DNA from: Pseudomonadota bacterium
GTDB lineage: Bacteria > Pseudomonadota > Gammaproteobacteria > Pseudomonadales > Oceanobacteraceae
DNA length: 6,134 nucleotides
Assembly: GCA_023399105.1 (NCBI GenBank)
Contig: JAEWQT010000211.1
Span: 1-6,134, forward strand
Reading direction: 5' to 3'
Of the stretch, positions 1-6,134 are shown piece after piece (position 1 is the stretch's first letter; each line of letters starts with the position of its first letter). The notes beneath the pieces are model-generated. The model was not told where the DNA came from. It did no database searches and saw only the letters and a list, made by a program, of their open reading frames with translations. The position numbers and the translations under genes are program-made.

Positions 1-740
1 GTGATGGCGTTACCCTGATTCAGGCCGATGTGGCCGATACCGAAACCCTGCAAAATCTGCCGGATAATCTCGATATTCTGGTGTACTGCGTGGCCTCGCC
101 GGTGTTTTCCAAGGAAGGCTATCACGCTTACTACTACCGTGGCTTGCGCCATATTCTGAAAGCCCTGAAGGGCCAGAAGCTGCAGCGCGCCTTCTTTGTA
201 TCGAGTTCCAGTGTGTATCACCAGATGGATGGCGAATGGGTGGATGAAACGTCCGAAACCCGGCCTACCAGTTTTGCCGGTAAAGAAATGCTGGCCGCGG
301 AAGAAGCTCTATTAAAAGCCGATGTGCCGGGCACGGTGGTGCGCTTTACCGGTATCTATGGGCCTGGTCGTACGCGCATGATTGAGCAGGCCCGTCAGGG
401 TGGGCATTGCGACCCGGAGCCGCCGGTATGGACCAATCGCATTCACCGCGATGATTGCGTGGGGGTGCTGAAGTTTATGATTGAACAGACTCTGGCCGGA
501 AAATCACTGGAACCTGTGTATCTGGCAACCGACGATGAACCGGCCACCCTGTTTGATGTGCTGGAATGGATGAAAGACCGTATCGGCGATGTGGAGCCGG
601 ATCACGATGTGCCCGAGGCAACCCGCCGCGCCAATCGTCGTTGCTCGAATAAACGCTTGCACGAGCTGGGGTATAAGTTTCAGTACCGGAATTACCGCGA
701 AGGGTATGACGTGCTGTTAACGGAAATGGGGCTGGTGTAA
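1..740 (+). CDS. SDR/NAD-dependent epimerase-like protein, 5' truncated by window edge
   Basis: The reading frame is open from the left edge and ends at TAA 738-740. A GTG at 30 could be proposed as a start, but upstream in-frame codons read DGVTLIQADV, a typical Rossmann-fold strand-loop, so the true start and the glycine-rich nucleotide-binding loop lie outside the window. About 245 residues are visible. Counting from the first complete codon, landmarks are DILVYCVAS (strand plus loop after the coenzyme site), SSSSVY near 67-72, RFTGIYGPGR near 114-123 and NRIHRDD near 145-151. These are typical of extended/atypical SDR proteins such as the YeeZ-like group. The usual catalytic YxxxK is not seen: the aligned Lys (about 94, in SFAGKE) has Ser four residues earlier. 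This suggests an atypical SDR with changed or no classical dehydrogenase chemistry. The substrate is unknown. The gene converges on ridA. Family assignment is firm; function is not. Confidence 0.8.
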   Translation, partial: DGVTLIQADVADTETLQNLPDNLDILVYCVASPVFSKEGYHAYYYRGLRHILKALKGQKLQRAFFVSSSSVYHQMDGEWVDETSETRPTSFAGKEMLAAEEALLKADVPGTVVRFTGIYGPGRTRMIEQARQGGHCDPEPPVWTNRIHRDDCVGVLKFMIEQTLAGKSLEPVYLATDDEPATLFDVLEWMKDRIGDVEPDHDVPEATRRANRRCSNKRLHELGYKFQYRNYREGYDVLLTEMGLV

Positions 741-751
741 GCCAGCCCCAT
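726..751. terminator. Possible bidirectional terminator hairpin between convergent genes
   Basis: ATGGGGCTGG (726-735) and CCAGCCCCAT (742-751) are perfect inverted repeats. They give a 10-bp, GC-rich stem with a 6-base loop. The hairpin overlaps the stop codon of the SDR gene and lies 22 bases beyond the ridA stop. Read on the minus strand it is followed by TTTCCGTT, a weak T-rich stretch. On the plus strand no T-tract follows. It may end the ridA-side operon transcript better than the SDR transcript. Part of the stem is coding sequence for the last SDR residues, so chance is not excluded. Confidence 0.45.
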
Positions 752-773
752 GCTGGTATTGGCTGCTGCGGCG

Positions 774-1157
774 TTAGCCCAGTACCAGCACACCATCCAT
801 TTCGACCTGCGCATCACGCGGCAGCTGGGCCACACCGACGGCGGCCCGGGCCGGATAAGGCTGCTCAAAGTATTCCGCCATAATCTTGTTCACGGTGGCA
901 AAGTTGCCCAGGTCGGTGAGGAAAATGTTCAGTTTCACGATGTCCTGCAGTGAGCCACCGGCGGCTTCACAGACGGCGCTCAGGTTTTTGAATACCTGAT
1001 GAATGCGCGCTTCAATGCCACCTTCAATAATTTCCATGGTCTCCGGTACCAGCGGAATCTGGCCGGATAAATACACGGTGTTGCCCACTTTAACGGCCTG
1101 TGAATAAGTACCGATGGCCGCCGGTGCATTGGCGGTAGAAATAATTTCGCGGCTCAT
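774..1157 (-). CDS. ridA: RidA family 2-iminobutanoate/2-iminopropanoate deaminase
   Basis: This 127-residue cytosolic protein has the usual RidA (YjgF/YER057c/UK114) length. Members form trimers and hydrolyse reactive enamine/imine intermediates released by PLP enzymes such as threonine dehydratase, which protects other PLP enzymes. Visible hallmarks are [12 protein letters not shown] near the N-terminus (Tyr18), [11 protein letters not shown], the signature [19 protein letters not shown] with Arg104 (equivalent to the substrate-carboxylate-binding Arg105) and Glu119 (equivalent to Glu120). Both key residues are present, so deaminase activity is expected. The ATG start is set by a strong AAGGA six bases upstream, formed by the stop codon of spoT and the next bases. 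The spacing to spoT is 8 bp, which implies cotranscription and probably coupled translation. The same pairing occurs next to spoT in Pseudomonas. It appears to be the last gene of the minus-strand cluster. Confidence 0.95.
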   Translation of the reverse strand: MSREIISTANAPAAIGTYSQAVKVGNTVYLSGQIPLVPETMEIIEGGIEARIHQVFKNLSAVCEAAGGSLQDIVKLNIFLTDLGNFATVNKIMAEYFEQPYPARAAVGVAQLPRDAQVEMDGVLVLG

Positions 1158-1168
1158 AAATTTCCTTA
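1158..1168 (-). promoter_or_regulatory. ridA ribosome binding site overlapping spoT stop
   Basis: On the minus strand the sequence reads TAAGGAAATTT and then ATG. The TAA is the spoT stop, and its last two bases begin the Shine-Dalgarno AAGGA, 6 bases before the ridA start. Ribosomes ending spoT are therefore placed on the ridA initiation site, which suggests translational coupling and fixes the ridA start. Confidence 0.75.
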
Positions 1169-3295
1169 GGATGCGGATTGCTGATTCTTACTGCGGACGA
1201 TTTTATTGACGCCGCGAATGGTACGCAGGCGACGGATCACCCGTGCCAGATGTTTGCGGCCATGCACGCTCAGGGTTAAGTAGGTAACGCTTAAGCGGGC
1301 ATCGCGTTCTTCCACGCTGATTTTTTCGATATTGGCTTCCGCCTGGGTAATGGCGCCGGCCAGTTCGGCGACAATGCCGCGGCGATTTTCCAGATAGAGT
1401 TTCAGGTCCAGGGTGAACTCGCTGTCGATGTCTTTATCCCAGCTGAGGATCACACACTTTTCCGGGTTGTCGCGGAATTCTTCCACGTTGCGGCAATTTT
1501 CCGTATGAATCACCAGGCCGCGGCCGGAGCTGACATAGCCAATAATCGGATCGCCGGGAATGGGGCTGCAGCACTTGGCAAAATTCACCATCAGGCCTTC
1601 GGTGCCCTTAATCGCCAGCGGCGATTGATCAGCCGCTTCCAGATGCACGTCGGAACCCTTGTTGGCGACCAGTAAGCGGCGTGCCAGCAGCGGCGCCATG
1701 CGGTTGCCGCAACCGATGTCTTCCAGCAGGTCATCAAACGACGGCATGCCGGTTTCTTTCAGCACCAGCTCAATGTGCTGTTCATCAATATCGGTAATGG
1801 TTTTGCCCAGCGCATCCAGGGCTTTGTTCAGCAGCCGTTCACCCAGTGCCACCGATTCCGAGCGGCGCTGACTTTTCAGATAATTACGGATATTGGAGCG
1901 GGCTTTGCCGGTGACGACAAAATTGAGCCAGGCCGGGTTCGGCTGGCCGCCCGGCGCGGTGACAATCTGCACTGTCTGGCCATTCTGCAGGCGCGCGCTT
2001 AACGGCGCCAGCTGGCGGTTGATGCGACAGGCAATGCAATGGTTACCGACATCGGTGTGTACGGCATAGGCAAAGTCGATGGCGGTGGAGCCAGCCGGTA
2101 ATTCCATGATTTTGCCTTTCGGCGTGAAGACATAGATTTCATCCGGGAACAGATCGACTTTAACGTGCTCAACAAACTCCAGTGGGCTGCCGGCGTTTTT
2201 CTGCAGCTCCAGCAGGTTCTGCACCCATTGGCGCGCCCGCTGGGTGCCGCTGAGCTGGTCGCTTTCTGATTTGTACAGCCAATGCGCGGCAATGCCGTGG
2301 TTGGCCATGGATTCCATTTCTTCGGTACGGATCTGAATTTCAATTGGTACGCCACCGATGCCGATTAAGGTGGTGTGCAGCGACTGGTAGCCATTGGTTT
2401 TGGGAATGGCGATGTAATCTTTGAAGCGTCCTGGTACCGGTTTATACAGGCTGTGCATCAGGCCCAGCACGCGGTAACAGGTGTCGACGCTGTCGGTGAT
2501 AATGCGGAAACCGTACACATCCATAATGTCGGTGAGGGATTTCCGTTTTTCTTTCATCTTGGTGTAGATGCTGAACAGATGCTTTTCGCGGCCAATAACG
2601 CGGGCGCTGATGTTCACTTCATTCAGGCGGTTACGGATGGCGGCCTGAATATTGTTGACCATTTCCGAGCGGTGACCGCGCGCCGCCTTAACCGCTTTGC
2701 GGATCATGTCCGAGCGCATCGGATACATGGCCTCAAAGCACAGTTCTTCCATTTCTACACGGATGCTGTTCAGGCCCAGGCGGTTGGCAATGGGGGCGTA
2801 AATATCGAGGGTTTCGCGGGCAATGCGGCGGCGCTTTTCCGGTTTCAGCGAACCGAGGGTGCGCAGGTTGTGCAGACGGTCGGCCAGTTTGACCAGAATC
2901 ACGCGGATATCTTTGGCCATGGCCATGGCCATTTTCTGGAAATTTTCCGCCTGCTGGTGTTCTTTGCTTTCGAAATTGATGTTGGTGAGCTTGGACACAC
3001 CATCGACCAGGTCGGTAACGATATCGCCAAACTGGCTGGCCAGAGCGGTTTTGGGAATGCCGGTGTCTTCAATCACATCATGCAGCATGGCGGCCATCAG
3101 GCTTTGATGATCTAAGTGCATGTCGGCCAGAATGTTGGCCACGGCGAGCGGGTGAATAATATAGGGTTCGCCACTGCGGCGTCGCTGGCCTTCGTGTGCC
3201 TGTTCGGCATAGAAGTAGGCGCGGCAAACCTGCTGAATCTGAGCCGGGCTCAGATACTGGTTTAGCCGCTCCGACAGCGTATCAATGGTGGGCAC
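1166..3295 (-). CDS. spoT: Bifunctional (p)ppGpp synthetase/hydrolase SpoT
   Basis: This 709-residue long RSH protein is close to E. coli SpoT (702). It makes ppGpp from GDP/GTP and ATP and hydrolyses it, setting the stringent response. The N-terminal HD hydrolase looks active: His48, LHDVIEDT with His72-Asp73 and Glu76-Asp77, and LADRLHN with Asp139 and Asn143. The synthetase domain also looks active: Asp259 in [12 protein letters not shown] 290-293 (the basic RxKD motif of bifunctional enzymes) and Glu319 in EIQIRT. The TGS domain is about 381-447, the conserved-Cys region [12 protein letters not shown] has Cys575-Cys576 with His597 and Cys601, and a C-terminal ACT domain covers about 628-705. 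The start is GTG at 3293-3295, because the codon just before it is an in-frame TAA and [11 protein letters not shown] fits the family N-terminus. It lies 21 bp after rpoZ and 8 bp before ridA. A hairpin sits directly ahead of the start. Confidence 0.97.
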   Translation of the reverse strand: MPTIDTLSERLNQYLSPAQIQQVCRAYFYAEQAHEGQRRRSGEPYIIHPLAVANILADMHLDHQSLMAAMLHDVIEDTGIPKTALASQFGDIVTDLVDGVSKLTNINFESKEHQQAENFQKMAMAMAKDIRVILVKLADRLHNLRTLGSLKPEKRRRIARETLDIYAPIANRLGLNSIRVEMEELCFEAMYPMRSDMIRKAVKAARGHRSEMVNNIQAAIRNRLNEVNISARVIGREKHLFSIYTKMKEKRKSLTDIMDVYGFRIITDSVDTCYRVLGLMHSLYKPVPGRFKDYIAIPKTNGYQSLHTTLIGIGGVPIEIQIRTEEMESMANHGIAAHWLYKSESDQLSGTQRARQWVQNLLELQKNAGSPLEFVEHVKVDLFPDEIYVFTPKGKIMELPAGSTAIDFAYAVHTDVGNHCIACRINRQLAPLSARLQNGQTVQIVTAPGGQPNPAWLNFVVTGKARSNIRNYLKSQRRSESVALGERLLNKALDALGKTITDIDEQHIELVLKETGMPSFDDLLEDIGCGNRMAPLLARRLLVANKGSDVHLEAADQSPLAIKGTEGLMVNFAKCCSPIPGDPIIGYVSSGRGLVIHTENCRNVEEFRDNPEKCVILSWDKDIDSEFTLDLKLYLENRRGIVAELAGAITQAEANIEKISVEERDARLSVTYLTLSVHGRKHLARVIRRLRTIRGVNKIVRSKNQQSAS

Positions 3296-3298
3296 TTA

Positions 3299-3317
3299 AG
3301 CAGAACCCCGTTCTGCT
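3299..3317 (-). promoter_or_regulatory. Hairpin in the rpoZ-spoT spacer, ahead of spoT GTG start
   Basis: On the minus strand AGCAGAAC, loop GGG, GTTCTGCT form a perfect 8-bp stem (3299-3306 with 3310-3317). It starts at the last base of the rpoZ stop and ends 3 bases before the spoT GTG. The only purine-rich candidate ribosome site, GGGG, is made of the loop and the first base of the 3' arm. There is no T-tract, so it is not a classical terminator. It could limit or gate spoT translation, or depend on ribosomes leaving rpoZ. The structure is seen in the sequence; the role is inferred. Confidence 0.5.
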
Positions 3318-3547
3318 CAGTACTGCTCGGCCCGCGCTGCTTCTTCCTGCGCCGCCATGGTGGCCGGAGTTACCAGGTTTTCGGCAATTTCACGCAGTGC
3401 CAGTACGGTGGGCTTGTCGTTTTCTTCCGCAACCAGCGGCTCGGCACCCTGTACGGCGATCTGACGGGCGCGCTTGGTGGCCAGCATGACCAGCTCGAAA
3501 CGGTTATCAACGTTGGTTAAGCAATCTTCTACAGTTACGCGTGCCAT
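3317..3547 (-). CDS. rpoZ: DNA-directed RNA polymerase omega subunit
   Basis: The product has 76 residues, a little shorter at the C-terminus than E. coli omega (91). Omega clamps the beta-prime C-terminus during RNA polymerase assembly and in gammaproteobacteria contributes to a ppGpp-binding site. Diagnostic sequence is [10 protein letters not shown] at the start, [16 protein letters not shown] at 15-30 and [17 protein letters not shown] at 43-59. The tail is Ala/Glu-rich, as is common in omega. The ATG start has AGGA about 9 bases upstream and matches the invariant MARVTVEDC start. It lies 71 bp after gmk, a gap that may hold its own promoter, and 21 bp before spoT. The rpoZ-spoT pairing is widely conserved and fits their shared link to ppGpp. 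Confidence 0.96.
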   Translation of the reverse strand: MARVTVEDCLTNVDNRFELVMLATKRARQIAVQGAEPLVAEENDKPTVLALREIAENLVTPATMAAQEEAARAEQY

Positions 3548-3589
3548 GGAAGGTGATCCTGTGGACAGATGAATTCGGTGGAACCGGCT

Positions 3590-3595
3590 ATTTTA
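3590..3595 (-). promoter_or_regulatory. Possible -10 element of an rpoZ-spoT promoter
   Basis: The minus strand reads TAAAAT, five of six matches to TATAAT, inside the 71-bp gmk-rpoZ gap and about 42 bases ahead of the rpoZ start. No good -35 hexamer is found at the usual distance; the best candidate is a weak TTCCTT. A promoter here would let rpoZ-spoT-ridA be expressed apart from yicC-gmk. This is tentative. Confidence 0.25.
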
Positions 3596-3618
3596 ACGGA
3601 ATGCCGCCATAAAGGAAG

Positions 3619-4245
<627 letters not shown>

Positions 4246-5109
4246 TTATTCAATGTTTTGTACCTGCTCGCGCATTTGTTCGATCAGCACTTTCAGATCG
4301 ACCGCCGCCTGCGTGATGCCGGTGGTAAGGGATTTGGAGGACAAGGTGTTGGCCTCGCGGTTGAGCTCCTGCATCATAAAATCGAGCCGGCGGCCGATGG
4401 GTTCTCCGCCCTGTAAAATGCGCTCTACTTCCTGCAGGTGGGTGTTCAGGCGATCCAGTTCTTCGGCAATATCGGCTTTCTGGGCCAGTAACACCAGCTC
4501 GGTCTCCAGCCGTTGCGGGTCGGTCTGTACCTGCAGCGCGGCCAGTTTATCGGTTAACTGCTGGCGTTGTGCCGCCAGTGCGGCGGGCATCTGTTCCTGC
4601 ACGGCCGCAGTAATGCTGCGCATGGCGGCCAGCCGCTGCTGGATCAGCGTTGCCAGTTCCGCCCCTTCACGGGCACGGGCGTCTTTGCTTTGTTGCAGGC
4701 AGTCATCAAAAGACTGTAACGCCGTTGCCTGCAGGGCTTTGCTGTCCGTGTCTTCGCTGCTGAGCACGCCGGGCCATTGCAGGACGTCCAGCACATTCAT
4801 GGCGTTGCCGGGACCAATAAGCGCCTGCACTTCGTCAGCCGCCCGCACCAGCTCATGCACCATGGCGCTGTTCACCTGCAGGCGCTCACTGCTCTGAATG
4901 GGCTGAAAGCGCAGCGCGCATTCAACTTTGCCGCGGTTGAGCTGTTGGCGCAGCCGTTCGCGCAGGGCCGGTTCCAGATCGCGGAAGGCATCCGGCAGGC
5001 GGAAATGCAGCTCCAGATAGCGGCTGTTGACCGAGCGGATTTCCCAGGTGAAACGCCCTTGCGGACATTCGCGGCTGGCCCGGGCAAAGGCGGTCATGCT
5101 GAATACCAT
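4246..5109 (-). CDS. yicC: YicC family endoribonuclease
   Basis: The chosen ATG gives 287 residues, the same length as E. coli YicC, starting MVFSMTAFAR as the family does. A longer frame could begin at 5139, but the start at 5107-5109 has a good CGGAG eight bases upstream. The N-terminal YicC_N region holds SMTAFAR (4-10) and the conserved WEIRSVNSRYLEL (22-34). A long Gln/Ala/Leu-rich helical stretch fills the middle. The C-terminal DUF1732 region has EELDRLNTHLQE (216-227) and GRRLDFMMQELNREANT (239-255), followed by SSK. E. coli YicC is reported to act as an endoribonuclease and to affect turnover of the small RNA RyhB. Whether this protein has the same targets is unknown. It is first in the gene cluster, 12 bp before gmk, and divergent from rph. 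Confidence 0.94.
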   Translation of the reverse strand: MVFSMTAFARASRECPQGRFTWEIRSVNSRYLELHFRLPDAFRDLEPALRERLRQQLNRGKVECALRFQPIQSSERLQVNSAMVHELVRAADEVQALIGPGNAMNVLDVLQWPGVLSSEDTDSKALQATALQSFDDCLQQSKDARAREGAELATLIQQRLAAMRSITAAVQEQMPAALAAQRQQLTDKLAALQVQTDPQRLETELVLLAQKADIAEELDRLNTHLQEVERILQGGEPIGRRLDFMMQELNREANTLSSKSLTTGITQAAVDLKVLIEQMREQVQNIE

Positions 5110-5137
5110 GCACTGAACTCCGTAAAAACTGCCGCTC

Positions 5138-5143
5138 ATTGTA
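5138..5143 (-). promoter_or_regulatory. Putative -10 of the yicC operon promoter
   Basis: The minus strand reads TACAAT, five of six matches to TATAAT, about 28 bases ahead of the yicC ATG. This would give a leader of roughly 20-25 bases carrying the CGGAG ribosome site. No convincing -35 is seen. The element lies just where the weak -35 of the divergent rph promoter should be, so the two promoters would overlap. Confidence 0.35.
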
Positions 5144-5164
5144 AGGGCTGGGGGCTTTTGCCGC

Positions 5165-5170
5165 TATAAT
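5165..5170 (+). promoter_or_regulatory. -10 element of the rph promoter
   Basis: A perfect TATAAT lies 37 bases ahead of the rph ATG. At 17-bp spacing the -35 would be TAAGGG (5142-5147), which is poor; TTGTAA at 5139-5144 matches better but at a 20-bp spacing. Transcription would start near 5177. The leader then carries AGAGGA (5195-5200), 7 bases before the ATG. Confidence 0.55.
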
Positions 5171-5207
5171 GCCGGCCCGATACGATTGTTAACCAGAGGA
5201 TTCCCGT

Positions 5208-5924
5208 ATGAGACCCAGTGGTCGCACCCCCGAGCAGTTGCGCGACGTCCGCATTACCCGCAACTACACCAAGCACGCGGAAGGTTCTGTGCTGGTGGAA
5301 TTCGGTGATACCAAAGTGATCTGTACCGCCTCGGTGGAAACCAGTGTACCGCCATTCCTGCGCGGCAAGGGCCAGGGCTGGGTAACTGCAGAGTACGGCA
5401 TGCTGCCGCGCTCCACCGGTTCCCGTATGCAACGGGAAGCCGCCAAAGGCAAACAGCAGGGCCGTACGGTGGAAATTTCCCGCCTGATCGGCCGCAGCCT
5501 GCGCGCCGCCATTGACCTGAAGGCACTGGGTGAAAACACCATCGCCATCGACTGCGATGTGATTCAGGCTGACGGCGGCACCCGCACCGCCTCGATTACC
5601 GGTGCCTGTGTGGCGCTGGCTGATGCCATTAACTGGCTGAAAGCCAATGGTAAAGTCAAAGGCGAGCCGCTGAAGCAGATGATTGCGGCCGTATCCGTGG
5701 GCATTTATAAGGGCGAAGCCGTGCTTGATCTGGATTACGCCGAAGATTCCAGTGCCGAAACCGACCTGAACGTGATCATGACCGAGAAAGGCGGTTTTGT
5801 GGAAATTCAGGGCACGGCGGAAGGCGAGGCCTTCACACCGGATGAGCTGAACGCCATGCTGGCGCTGGCCCAGAAGGCAATTGTGGAGCTGAGTGCGGCG
5901 CAGAAGGCGGCGTTGGCGGGGTAA
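5208..5924 (+). CDS. rph: Ribonuclease PH
   Basis: This intact 238-residue protein has the normal bacterial length. RNase PH is a phosphorolytic 3'-5' exoribonuclease, a hexameric ring that trims tRNA 3' ends and takes part in rRNA and structured-RNA decay, releasing nucleoside diphosphates. The family start [12 protein letters not shown] is present. Next come [20 protein letters not shown], the [17 protein letters not shown] block (57-73), Arg86 in [16 protein letters not shown], and the phosphate-binding GGTRT (123-127; Thr125, Arg126). The acidic catalytic segment [15 protein letters not shown] (174-188) holds Asp180 and Asp186. All key residues are kept, unlike the frameshifted rph of E. 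coli K-12. The ATG is preceded by AGAGGA. It is divergent from yicC. In Pseudomonas crc and pyrE lie nearby downstream; here a repeat patch and an IS end follow instead. Confidence 0.97.
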   Translation: MRPSGRTPEQLRDVRITRNYTKHAEGSVLVEFGDTKVICTASVETSVPPFLRGKGQGWVTAEYGMLPRSTGSRMQREAAKGKQQGRTVEISRLIGRSLRAAIDLKALGENTIAIDCDVIQADGGTRTASITGACVALADAINWLKANGKVKGEPLKQMIAAVSVGIYKGEAVLDLDYAEDSSAETDLNVIMTEKGGFVEIQGTAEGEAFTPDELNAMLALAQKAIVELSAAQKAALAG

Positions 5925-5928
5925 TTGC

Positions 5929-5985
5929 GGGTTGAGGGTTGAGGGTTCAACGGGCAAGAAAGTTGAGGGTTAGGGGTTGAGGGTT
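5929..5985. repeat. Degenerate GGGTTGA heptamer repeats, G-quadruplex-capable
   Basis: Two short clusters start right after rph. The first (5929-5947) holds GGGTTGA, GGGTTGA and GGGTT. The second (5962-5985) holds GTTGAGGGTT followed by AGGGGTTGAGGGTT. GGG runs at 5929, 5936, 5943 and 5952 with loops of 4, 4 and 6 bases fit the usual G-quadruplex pattern on the plus strand. A further GGGG lies at 5918-5921. CCCCGC (5993-5998) could also pair with GCGGGG at the end of rph (5916-5921). No gene or standard T-tract terminator is seen here. The repeats may be dispersed intergenic elements of this genome; that cannot be tested from this window. Confidence 0.7.
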
Positions 5986-6008
5986 CGGCGTGCCCCGCAG
6001 CAAAATCC

Positions 6009-6034
6009 TGGAACGCCCCCGATAAAGTAGACAC
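6009..6034. repeat. Likely terminal inverted repeat of the IS3-family element
   Basis: This is the segment between the double stop of the transposase and the point where host-like repeat DNA resumes. It begins TGGAACGCCCCC, in keeping with IS3-family tips that start TG and are followed by a C-rich block. The partner repeat is outside the window, so the exact length is unknown. Confidence 0.5.
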
Positions 6035-6037
6035 TCA

Positions 6038-6134
6038 TCAGATTGCTTGTGATTCGAACGCCATGGGGCTTAAGCCATTCAAAGCTCCATGGCGTCGGAT
6101 TCTATTGTAGTAACGATCTATGTACCAATGAACT
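6038..6134 (-). CDS. IS3-family transposase (OrfB/integrase catalytic domain), C-terminal fragment
   Basis: Only the last 31 residues are in the window; the gene continues past the right edge. They read YIDRYYNRIRRHGALN and then GLSPMAFESQAI, the standard end of DDE integrase-type transposases of the IS3 family, where the pattern is Y-x-x-x-Y-N-x-x-R-x-H-x-x-L and then LSP-x-x-F-E. The pattern includes the region just after the catalytic Glu of the DDE triad, which itself lies outside. Two consecutive TGA stops (6038-6040 and 6035-6037) end the gene. It points toward rph, convergent with it. Whether the transposase is intact cannot be judged here. Confidence 0.85.
   Translation of the reverse strand, partial: VHWYIDRYYNRIRRHGALNGLSPMAFESQAI

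Larger units (their letters stand above)
6009..6134 (-). mobile_element. IS3-family insertion sequence, one end only
   Basis: The end of a transposase gene faces out of the window and is followed within about 30 bases by what looks like the element terminus. On the plus strand the likely tip reads TGGAACGCCCCCGATAAAGT from 6009; IS3-family elements usually end in TG...CA. The boundary is inferred, because the other inverted repeat and the 3-5 bp target duplication lie beyond the window. The bases next to the proposed tip are ATCC (6005-6008). Confidence 0.7.

Noticed and set aside
750..953. Plus-strand frame of 67 residues after the SDR gene
   Set aside because: Almost entirely antisense to ridA and has no domain support.
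2915..2932. Three GGCCAT copies inside spoT
   Set aside because: They encode the MAMAMA segment, which is also present in Pseudomonas SpoT as I remember it, so protein conservation explains them better than a repeat-based switch.
2375..3115. Plus-strand frame of 246 residues opposite spoT
   Set aside because: Lies wholly antisense to a clear spoT, has no recognisable domain, and its Phe/His/Gly-rich make-up is a by-product of spoT codon use.
3560..3568. TGTGGACAG, resembling a DnaA box
   Set aside because: Two mismatches to the consensus, no other boxes nearby and no origin genes in the window.
5110..5139. N-terminal extension of yicC by ten residues to an ATG at 5139
   Set aside because: The internal ATG at 5107-5109 has a better ribosome site and gives the family start SMTAFAR and the normal 287-residue length. 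The longer frame would also overlap the proposed yicC -10.
5136..5957. Minus-strand frame of 273 residues opposite rph
   Set aside because: Covers the whole intact rph gene and gains its N-terminus from the GGGTTGA repeat. No domain or ribosome site supports it.

Overview
This window reads as conserved chromosomal housekeeping DNA from a gammaproteobacterium. Six intact genes and two edge-truncated genes are visible. The order ridA-spoT-rpoZ-gmk-yicC, with rph divergent from yicC, is the arrangement I know from Pseudomonas aeruginosa. SpoT, RidA and RNase PH also read like Pseudomonadales/Oceanospirillales proteins. The DNA is moderately GC-rich. I cannot name the genus from the sequence alone.

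Layout. Bases 1-740 (+) hold the 3' part of an atypical NAD(P)-dependent SDR/epimerase-like gene. It converges on the long minus-strand cluster, and the 33-bp gap between them is occupied by a perfect 10-bp stem hairpin that may end transcription. Bases 774-5109 (-) carry, in transcription order, yicC (endoribonuclease-family protein), gmk (guanylate kinase), rpoZ (RNA polymerase omega), spoT (bifunctional ppGpp synthetase/hydrolase) and ridA (imine deaminase). Spacings are 12, 71, 21 and 8 bp, so most of it is probably cotranscribed. A possible extra promoter lies in the 71-bp gmk-rpoZ gap. Bases 5110-5207 form a 98-bp divergent control region with a clear TATAAT for rph and a good -10 match for yicC. 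rph (RNase PH) is intact on the plus strand at 5208-5924. It is followed by a G-rich GGGTTGA-type repeat patch and then by the end of an IS3-family insertion sequence. That element's transposase C-terminus runs off the right edge on the minus strand.

Functional logic. Gmk makes GDP from GMP, upstream of GTP, the substrate pool for ppGpp synthesis. SpoT makes and degrades ppGpp. Omega forms part of a ppGpp-binding site on RNA polymerase in gammaproteobacteria. YicC and RNase PH both act on RNA. The cluster therefore links guanine nucleotides, stringent control and RNA turnover.

I found no sign of a new defence, secretion or biosynthetic system. The parts most worth a second look are non-coding: the hairpin ahead of the GTG start of spoT, the G-quadruplex-capable repeat after rph, and the IS3 junction.
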